From Candidatus Coatesiibacteriota bacterium (GTDB lineage Bacteria > B130-G9): a DNA stretch of 6,461 nucleotides. This document shows positions 1-4,732 of this stretch, one piece after another. Where the stretch lies: assembly GCA_016929465.1 (NCBI GenBank), contig JAFGIT010000217.1, forward strand, positions 1-6,461. The letters are read 5' to 3'. The notes under the pieces are model-generated. The model made no database searches and had not been told where the DNA came from. It saw nothing but the letters and a program-made list of their open reading frames with translations. A program made the translations under genes and the position numbers. Each line of letters opens with the position of its first letter. The stretch's first letter is position 1.

Positions 1-705
1 ATGTCGGCGCTGAATTGAGCACTCGCGTTCCCCGAGATGTATCACGTTGCCATGCTCATCTGCGAGTATCTGAAATTCAATATGCCTGGGTTCTCCCACG
101 TACTTTTCGATATATGCACCCGAATTCCCGAATGCTGCGCCGGCCTCGCCTTGCACTGATTCGAATGCTCTCGGTAGGTCTTCTTTATTGCGCACGATCC
201 TCATGCCCTTGCCGCCACCGCCCCCCGATGCCTTGATCAATACAGGGAAGCCGATCCTCGAAGCGATATCCGCTGCCTCCTCGGCGCTCTCAATCTCGCC
301 GTCGGATCCCGGCAGAATGGGCACTCCCAAATCCTTCATCGTGGTTCTGGCGATTGCCTTATCGCCCATCATGCGTATCAGTTTCGGCTGGGGGCCGATG
401 AATTTGATGCGGTGGTCTTCACAAATTCGGGCGAAGCCCGGGTCTTCGGCCAGATATCCGTAGCCAGGATGGATGGCCTCTGCACCAGTCACAAGTGCAG
501 CGCTTATGATATTGGTTATATTCAGGTAGCTCTTGTCATTACGAGCGGGCCCTATACAGACGCTTTCGTCGGCGAATCGCACATGTAGCGAATCCTCATC
601 GACGTTCGAGTATATTGCGACGGATTTGATGTCCATCTCTCGGCATGCACGGATTATGCGAAGTGCAATCTCGCCACGATTGGCAATCAGAATCTTGTTG
701 AACAT
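1..705 (-). CDS. accC: Biotin carboxylase subunit of acetyl-CoA carboxylase (3' end cut by window)
   Basis: The first 235 codons are present and open to the window edge; the family runs to about 445-450 residues, so roughly half is missing. The product carboxylates biotin on AccB using ATP and bicarbonate, the first step of malonyl-CoA synthesis in the cytoplasm. It opens with [20 protein letters not shown], the typical biotin carboxylase N-terminal fold. Also visible are the G-Y-G-Y-L-A-E segment, M-G-D-K with K116 (matching E. coli K116), ATP-grasp lysine K158 followed by the glycine loop G161-GGGGKGM, E200, the P-R-H motif with H208, and [10 protein letters not shown] at the edge with C229. 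The ATG at 705 has AGAGGT at 711-716, 5 nt upstream. It starts 17 nt after accB stops, so the two are surely co-transcribed. Pyruvate or propionyl-CoA carboxylase subunits share this fold, but the adjacent stand-alone BCCP argues for AccC. Confidence 0.96.
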   Translation of the reverse strand, partial: MFNKILIANRGEIALRIIRACREMDIKSVAIYSNVDEDSLHVRFADESVCIGPARNDKSYLNITNIISAALVTGAEAIHPGYGYLAEDPGFARICEDHRIKFIGPQPKLIRMMGDKAIARTTMKDLGVPILPGSDGEIESAEEAADIASRIGFPVLIKASGGGGGKGMRIVRNKEDLPRAFESVQGEAGAAFGNSGAYIEKYVGEPRHIEFQILADEHGNVIHLGERECSIQRRH

Positions 706-722
706 CGGTGACCTCTGAGAGC

Positions 723-1175
723 CTATGAAGGCTCGATCCACATTAGGGGCTGGCCATACTCGACGGGCTGGGCATCGTTGATCAATATCTTGATCACTTT
801 GCCGTCGAAATCTGACTCGATCTCATTCATCACCTTCATTGCTTCGACAATGCAGAGTGTCTTGCCCTTCGAGACATAATCTCCGGTGCTGACAAAAGGC
901 TCCGCAGCCGGTGCGGGTGCCCGGTAAAATGTGCCCACTATTGGCGATTTGACGATTGCGTAGTCCGCCTCGCTGGGCTCGCCAGATGATGTCGCAGTCG
1001 GCTCTCCGAGGCTCACGATCTCGGGCTGAACGATCTGCAGAGCGCCGCTCCCCGTTTGAGGTGCTGCCTCGAAGCGCCTGAGCTTCAACCGCATGTCGCC
1101 GGCCTCGTACTCGAGTTCCGAGACCTTGCAGGAGGCCATCAGCTGCATCAGCTGCTTGATAGATTCAATGTCCAT
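723..1175 (-). CDS. accB: Biotin carboxyl carrier protein of acetyl-CoA carboxylase
   Basis: A 150-residue BCCP that carries biotin between AccC and the carboxyltransferase. Residues 1-35 form the usual N-terminal helix and strand region ([10 protein letters not shown]). Residues 36-72 are a Pro/Ala/Ser/Thr/Glu-rich flexible linker. Residues 73-150 are the biotinyl domain, with the thumb segment [13 protein letters not shown] (77-89) characteristic of acetyl-CoA carboxylase BCCP. The biotinylation motif is E-A-M-K-V-M-N-E-I with K114 as the modified lysine; position 115 is Val where Met or Leu is more common. The ATG at 1175 is preferred over an in-frame TTG at 1187, because the ribosome binding site GGGAG (1181-1185) lies between them and most of it would be coding in the longer version. 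The gene sits 19 nt after efp and 17 nt before accC. The stop is TAG. Confidence 0.96.
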   Translation of the reverse strand: MDIESIKQLMQLMASCKVSELEYEAGDMRLKLRRFEAAPQTGSGALQIVQPEIVSLGEPTATSSGEPSEADYAIVKSPIVGTFYRAPAPAAEPFVSTGDYVSKGKTLCIVEAMKVMNEIESDFDGKVIKILINDAQPVEYGQPLMWIEPS

Positions 1176-1180
1176 GCTTA

Positions 1181-1185
1181 CTCCC
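1181..1185 (-). promoter_or_regulatory. Ribosome binding site that fixes the accB start
   Basis: On the minus strand this reads GGGAG, 5 nt before the ATG at 1175. An upstream in-frame TTG at 1187 would place this site inside the coding region, so the ATG start (150 aa) is the better choice. Confidence 0.7.
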
Positions 1186-1194
1186 AATCACGAC

Positions 1195-1764
1195 TTATTC
1201 GGTTTCCTGCACCCTTTCACAATAGCTCCTGGTCCTGGTGTCAACTCTCAATACTTCCCCCTCCTCGATGAAAAGGGGAACCTGGATTGTCGCCCCGGTT
1301 GAAAGCACCGCCGATTTCGTTGCACCGGATACGGTATCACCCTTCATTCCAGGCTCTGTATCAGTGACTCTGAGGTTAACGAAATTTGGGAGCTCAACGC
1401 CCGCTGGACGGTCCTTGTAGAACATCATCTTGACATCTATGTTGTCGGGCATCAAATCACCGACGTCGCCGACTACCTCCTCTGGCACCTCGACCTGCTC
1501 GTAAGTCTCGGTGTCCATGAAATAGAAGATGTCCTGCTCCCGATATAGGAATTGCATCCTGCGCTCAAACACATCCGCCTCGACCAGCTTTTCGCCCGCG
1601 CGAAATGTCCTGTCGAGAACGGCGCCGGAAAACAAGTTCTTGAGCTTGGTGCGAACAAAAGCGCCCCCCTTGCCAGGCTTCACGTGCTGGAACTCGACGA
1701 CAGAGTAGGGGCTGCCGTCCAATTCTATTCGAGTCCCCGGTCTTATATCATTTGATGATATCAA
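1195..1764 (-). CDS. efp: Translation elongation factor P
   Basis: A 189-residue EF-P, essentially the same length as the E. coli protein (188). It binds between the ribosomal P and E sites and speeds peptide-bond formation at polyproline stretches. Domain I (about 1-63) is KOW-like and carries the tip loop H-V-K-P-G-K-G-G-A-F, with K32 at the position that is modified in E. coli (K34). A lysine here is compatible with beta-lysylation, with other lysine modifications or with an unmodified factor, but not with the arginine-rhamnosylation class. Domain III contains the EF-P signature K-x-A-x4-G-x2-I-x-V-P-x2-I-x2-G, matched exactly at residues 150-169. The start is TTG at 1764: there is no suitable in-frame ATG, residues 1-10 (M-I-S-S-N-D-I-R-P-G) match the family N-terminus, and AGGAGG lies 6 nt upstream. 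The stop is TAA, 19 nt before accB. Confidence 0.97.
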   Translation of the reverse strand: MISSNDIRPGTRIELDGSPYSVVEFQHVKPGKGGAFVRTKLKNLFSGAVLDRTFRAGEKLVEADVFERRMQFLYREQDIFYFMDTETYEQVEVPEEVVGDVGDLMPDNIDVKMMFYKDRPAGVELPNFVNLRVTDTEPGMKGDTVSGATKSAVLSTGATIQVPLFIEEGEVLRVDTRTRSYCERVQETE

Positions 1765-1770
1765 TGCGAA

Positions 1771-1776
1771 CCTCCT
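1771..1776 (-). promoter_or_regulatory. Consensus ribosome binding site for the TTG-initiated efp
   Basis: Reads AGGAGG on the minus strand, 6 nt before the TTG at 1764. It is the strongest Shine-Dalgarno sequence in the operon, perhaps offsetting the weaker start codon (inference), and it decides the efp start. Confidence 0.8.
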
Positions 1777-1843
1777 GTAATCGTATCAATTCACCCCACA
1801 AGAAAGATTGCGCCCAAACGACGATACAGTCAAAGCGCCCGTA

Positions 1844-2959
1844 TCATTCATATCTCAACACAAAGAGCTCCTGTGCCAGGCCATCGGCGACTCGGATTGC
1901 CCCTCCTTCGGAGACGATGAAATCGTCTTCGAGCCGCATTCCGCCTTCGCCCGGAAAATATACCCCCGGCTCTATTGTTACAAGCGAGTTGGCTTGAAGC
2001 TTTGCCTCAGATGCAGGGCCGAGGCCGGGCGCTTCGTGCACGAGCAATCCGAGCCCGTGTCCCAATCCGTGGCCGAACCTGTCGCCATAGCCCGCGTCGG
2101 TGATTACCTTGCGTGCCACTGCATCGACATCCCTGCCCATTGCGCCGGGCACAGCCACCGCGGCAGCCTCATGCTGAGCTTTTTGCAGCATGGCATGGAG
2201 CTCAAGCTTCTCCTCGTTAGGCTCTCCCACGACACAAGTCCGAGTGATGTCGGAGCAATAGCCCTTATATACCGCTCCGAAGTCGAAGATCACGAGGTCT
2301 CCAAGCTTCAGCTTATTCTCGGAGGGCTTCCCATGTATTATCGAAGAACGAGGGCCCGAGCAGAGAATGGTCTCGAAGGCAATCCTCTCTGATCCCAACA
2401 GCCGCATCTCATATTCGAGCCTAGCAGCCACTTCATTCTCGCTCTTGCCGCGAACCGGGATTTCTATGACTTTGAGAAATGCCTTTATTGCTATATTGCT
2501 GGCTTGTCGTATCAGTTCGATCTCCTCATCGCACTTGGCAATTCGGAGATTCTCTACGATGCCGTGAACGGCTTTGAGCTCCATGTTGGGAAGCGAACTG
2601 ACCAGTTTCTGGTGCGACGAATAGAGAGTGTGGTCGGGATCAAACCCAAGGCTCTTGATGCCCATTGATTTGATCGTCTCGTGGATGAAGTCACCGTAAG
2701 GTGTGCCAACGGGGAGCTTCCTCAGCTCAAAGACCTCGACCTCCTGCTCAACTTGCTCGTAATAGCGGCCGTCAGCGATAATTAGCGCCTCATCGGCACT
2801 TATGAGCAAGACCGCCGTGGAACCCGAGAAACCGGACAAGTATCTAACATTGGGATTGGGGATCTGCTCGTTATGGACTGCGAATATCGCGTCCAATCCC
2901 TGCTCAACAAGTTCTTCTCTCACCTTTTGGAGCCTGCTGAGCACCATCTGCTCCGTCAT
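1844..2959 (-). CDS. M24B-family Xaa-Pro aminopeptidase/dipeptidase
   Basis: A 371-residue cytoplasmic metallopeptidase of the pita-bread (M24) fold, which removes residues N-terminal to proline or splits X-Pro dipeptides. Residues 1 to about 130 are the creatinase-type N-terminal domain; about 140-365 are the catalytic domain. All five expected metal ligands are visible: D226 (I-F-D-F-G), D237 (S-D-I-T-R-T), H301 in G-H-G-L-G-H-G-L-G, E330 (T-I-E-P-G-V-Y) and E344 (R-L-E-D-D). The catalytic histidines H209 (I-I-H-G-K-P) and H308 (V-H-E-A-P) are also present, so it should be active. The ATG at 2959 has AAGGAG (2966-2971) 6 nt upstream. It appears to be first in the operon, 79 nt before efp, like Bacillus yqhT upstream of efp. 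Sequence alone does not separate aminopeptidase (PepP-like) from prolidase (PepQ-like) specificity, so no symbol is given. Confidence 0.93.
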   Translation of the reverse strand: MTEQMVLSRLQKVREELVEQGLDAIFAVHNEQIPNPNVRYLSGFSGSTAVLLISADEALIIADGRYYEQVEQEVEVFELRKLPVGTPYGDFIHETIKSMGIKSLGFDPDHTLYSSHQKLVSSLPNMELKAVHGIVENLRIAKCDEEIELIRQASNIAIKAFLKVIEIPVRGKSENEVAARLEYEMRLLGSERIAFETILCSGPRSSIIHGKPSENKLKLGDLVIFDFGAVYKGYCSDITRTCVVGEPNEEKLELHAMLQKAQHEAAAVAVPGAMGRDVDAVARKVITDAGYGDRFGHGLGHGLGLLVHEAPGLGPASEAKLQANSLVTIEPGVYFPGEGGMRLEDDFIVSEGGAIRVADGLAQELFVLRYE

Positions 2960-3252
2960 ATTCTTCTCCTTAATGCAAAATAAGTCTCACCCGACACAAG
3001 GAACCACTAATATTACGGTTCGAGTGCTCGCCCTTCAACCCGCAAAATTTCCGGGGAGCCATGCCCAAGTGCTTTCTAAACATGGGAGAGAGCGTCTCCG
3101 CCTCCAGGATAGCTTGAACAAGAATCTGAGGCGGCATTGATGGCGCGCTCTGAGTTGCGAAAGAACCTCTTATATTCCGCAGGCCAATCAATTAATATCA
3201 TACTGAGGGGCTTCATTAGAGAGCTATTTCTGCATATAACAGGGAGCAAGAA
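2960..3252. other. Divergent intergenic region between the peptidase operon and the epimerase gene
   Basis: A 293-nt region holding the candidate minus-strand promoter (3010-3038), the peptidase ribosome binding site (2966-2971) and the epimerase ribosome binding site GGGAG (3242-3246, 6 nt before the ATG). No convincing plus-strand promoter was found for the epimerase: TATCAT at 3196-3201 resembles a -10 box but lacks a matching -35. A short minus-strand reading frame over 3045-3092 resembles the end of an AraC-type DNA-binding domain; this is treated as a weak finding, not a gene. Confidence 0.5.
3010..3038 (-). promoter_or_regulatory. Candidate sigma70-type promoter of the peptidase-efp-accB-accC operon
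   Basis: On the minus strand a -35 TTGAAG (3033-3038) is separated by exactly 17 nt from a -10 TAATAT (3010-3015). Each hexamer matches consensus at 4 of 6 positions. Transcription would start near 3003, giving an untranslated leader of roughly 43 nt before the ATG at 2959. No other good candidate was found upstream of this operon. The assignment comes from sequence matching only. Confidence 0.45.
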
Positions 3253-4179
3253 ATGAAAGTATTGGTTACGGGCGGCGCTGGTTTCATCGCGTCGCATCTT
3301 GTCGACAGGTTAATCGCTGACGGTCATGAAGTTGTTATCATAGACGACCTCTCCACGGGCTTTCAGGAGAACATCAATCCTAAGGCGACCTTCTATAGAA
3401 TGGACATTCGAGATGATGCGGTCTCGGAGGTTTTTGAAAAGGAGCGTCCAGACATAGTCGATCATCATGCCGCGCAGATGGCGGTCATTCGCTCCCTCAA
3501 GGAGCCTGAGTTCGACGCTGACGTGAATATAATCGGCTCGCTCAAGATAATCATGAACTGCATCAAGCATGATGTGAAGAAGCTGGTGTATATCTCGACT
3601 GGCGGTGCGGTCTATGGCGAGCCGCAGTATCTGCCTGTAGATGAAGCTCACCCGATCAATCCACTCTCTCAGTATGGGATAACCAAGCATACCGTAGAGC
3701 ACTATCTATTTCTCTATCACATCACGGATGGACTCAATTACACTGCACTTCGCTATCCGAATGTATATGGTCCGAGGCAGTATCCCTATGGCGAAGCGGG
3801 CGTGACAGCCATCTTCTCAGCCAAGATGCTGAAAGGCGAGACGCCAATCATCTTCGGAGATGGCGAGCAGCTTCGGGACTATGTTTATATCGACGACATA
3901 GTCGAGGCGAATATCCTTGCCATGACGAATCCGGCTTCCGACAACCATATCCTCAACATTGGTTCCGGTAGGGGCTCGTCGGTCAACGAGATCTTCCGTA
4001 TCATCAAGGATGCCACCGGATTCTCCGGTGAGCCGGTCTATGCGCCCGCACGCAAGGGTGAGGTCTATAAGATCTACATCTCTGCCGAAAAGGCGAAAAA
4101 AGTGATGGGCTGGGAGCCGAAAGTCTCGTTCGAGGATGGACTTAAGCGCCTTGTAGAGCATCAACGCGGGAAGATGTGA
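3253..4179 (+). CDS. NAD-dependent sugar-nucleotide epimerase (GalE-like, extended SDR)
   Basis: A 308-residue extended short-chain dehydrogenase/reductase that most resembles UDP-glucose 4-epimerases of the shorter (about 305-315 residue) type; E. coli GalE has 338. The N-terminal Rossmann motif T-G-G-A-G-F-I-A-S-H (6-15) and acidic D31-D32 bind NAD. D51-I-R marks the adenine contact, H71-H-A-A-Q the nicotinamide side, and Y141-G-I-T-K145 is the catalytic Y-x3-K pair. The active-site strand reads Y-I-S-T-G-G-A-V-Y-G; S115 or T116 must act as the hydroxyl, since the residue aligning with E. coli S124 is G117. Y168-P-N-V-Y-G-P-R and L207-R-D-Y-V-Y-I-D-D are conserved epimerase segments. The ATG follows GGGAG by 6 nt. 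It is transcribed alone, ending at the terminator 129 nt downstream. The substrate may be UDP-Glc/Gal, the N-acetyl forms or another nucleotide sugar; probably used for surface glycans (inference). Confidence 0.9.
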   Translation: MKVLVTGGAGFIASHLVDRLIADGHEVVIIDDLSTGFQENINPKATFYRMDIRDDAVSEVFEKERPDIVDHHAAQMAVIRSLKEPEFDADVNIIGSLKIIMNCIKHDVKKLVYISTGGAVYGEPQYLPVDEAHPINPLSQYGITKHTVEHYLFLYHITDGLNYTALRYPNVYGPRQYPYGEAGVTAIFSAKMLKGETPIIFGDGEQLRDYVYIDDIVEANILAMTNPASDNHILNIGSGRGSSVNEIFRIIKDATGFSGEPVYAPARKGEVYKIYISAEKAKKVMGWEPKVSFEDGLKRLVEHQRGKM

Positions 4180-4285
4180 CGATGGAGGTTTGAGGCGCTG
4201 CTTTCGACGCTAGGCCCGAGCCTCTCGTGCACAGGCTTCGGCGGCTCTGTCAGCTGCTAATTCGAACCACGCAAATAGATTATTC

Positions 4286-4301
4286 CCGCGTTACCACGCG
4301 G
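4286..4301 (+). other. Small GC-rich hairpin just upstream of the terminator
   Basis: CCGCG (4286-4290) pairs with CGCGG (4297-4301) around a 6-nt loop TTACCA, ending 6 nt before the terminator stem. It could shield the transcript 3' end or aid termination. The function is inferred from position only. Confidence 0.4.
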
Positions 4302-4307
4302 TTTGAG

Positions 4308-4339
4308 AAGGGGCGGATTTCTTCCGCCCCTTTCTTTTT
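4308..4339 (+). terminator. Rho-independent terminator of the epimerase gene
   Basis: A perfect 10-bp stem, AAGGGGCGGA (4308-4317) with TCCGCCCCTT (4323-4332), around a 5-nt loop, followed by TCTTTTT (4333-4339). This is a textbook intrinsic terminator on the plus strand. It isolates the epimerase transcript from the beta-helix gene downstream. Confidence 0.93.
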
Positions 4340-4407
4340 GACGAAATACATCGTAAGCCAGAGCCGCCTCGCGAGATAAGAAATTCCAGCCTACCCATAT
4401 CCGATTA

Positions 4408-4434
4408 CGATCAATAACGCGATTATTATGATCG
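4408..4434. repeat. Imperfect inverted repeat upstream of the beta-helix gene promoter
   Basis: CGATC (4408-4412) is mirrored by GATCG (4430-4434), with partly matching AATAA and TTATT arms inside. Its right end is 15 nt before the -35 box, a position suited to an activator or repressor operator. No known binding consensus was recognised. Confidence 0.35.
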
Positions 4435-4449
4435 AAAATCTCGCAGATC

Positions 4450-4478
4450 TTGACATTTTCGCTTTTATTAGTAATAAT
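4450..4478 (+). promoter_or_regulatory. Near-consensus sigma70 promoter for the beta-helix protein gene
   Basis: A perfect -35 box TTGACA (4450-4455) is followed 17 nt later by AATAAT (4473-4478), 5 of 6 matches to the -10 consensus; an overlapping TAATAA at 4472-4477 gives 16-nt spacing. This is the best promoter match in the window. Transcription would start near 4485, about 248 nt before the ATG at 4733. Its position after the terminator supports an independent transcription unit. Confidence 0.75.
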
Positions 4479-4481
4479 AAA

Positions 4482-4549
4482 CCGAGAGAGGGCGGAGCGG
4501 AAGATAGGTATTAAGCAACCTCGCTCGCACCCTATCATCTCGCTCTCGG
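4482..4549 (+). promoter_or_regulatory. Structured 5' leader with nested and competing stems
   Basis: CCGAGAG (4482-4488) can pair with CTCTCGG (4543-4549), enclosing GATAGG (4503-4508) paired with CCTATC (4531-4536). Alternatively GAGCG (4495-4499) pairs with CGCTC (4541-4545), which overlaps the outer arm and so excludes it. The structure lies at the very start of the predicted leader. No known riboswitch class was recognised (c-di-GMP, TPP, fluoride and cobalamin cores were looked for by eye), so a regulatory role is a hypothesis from position and pairing. Confidence 0.35.
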
Positions 4550-4732
4550 AGGGGAGCGATTCTCCTCATCTGATTCTCTCCAATTGGGGCCGCAATGCGG
4601 CAAGGAACTCAGCGCAGAACTTGAACTTCATCAGGAAGCGAGGTGAAGAAAGAGACAGAAGAGTGCCGATCATCAAGTCCCTTCAATTAAAGCGCCTTTT
4701 GGGCGGACACACCAAACTATCGGAGGATACTA

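Larger units (their letters stand above)
4180..4732. other. 553-nt intergenic region: terminator, promoter and long leader
   Basis: This region holds no credible gene. In order it contains about 105 nt of unremarkable sequence after the epimerase stop, the small hairpin (4286-4301), the terminator (4308-4339), an AT-rich stretch with an imperfect inverted repeat (4408-4434), a near-consensus promoter (4450-4478), and a leader of about 250 nt with several possible stems that ends in the ribosome binding site GGAGG at 4722-4726. Confidence 0.7.

Noticed and set aside
1765-1843. Possible internal promoter before efp (TTGACT on the minus strand)
   Set aside because: No acceptable -10 box occurs at 16-18 nt spacing; the 79-nt gap is compatible with operon read-through.
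1808-2392. 194-codon plus-strand open frame
   Set aside because: It lies antisense to the peptidase gene, whose catalytic residues are intact in the minus frame. It has no ribosome binding site and no recognisable domain.
4257-4538. 93-codon minus-strand open frame
   Set aside because: It runs through the terminator stem and the strong plus-strand promoter, and has no domain-like content.
4595-4624. Possible 9-codon leader peptide in the beta-helix gene leader
   Set aside because: There is no convincing ribosome binding site, no run of a single regulatory amino acid, and no attenuator hairpin with a T run following it.
4482-4732. Known riboswitch
   Set aside because: The conserved cores of the c-di-GMP, TPP, cobalamin and fluoride classes were not found by eye, so only an unassigned structured leader is claimed.
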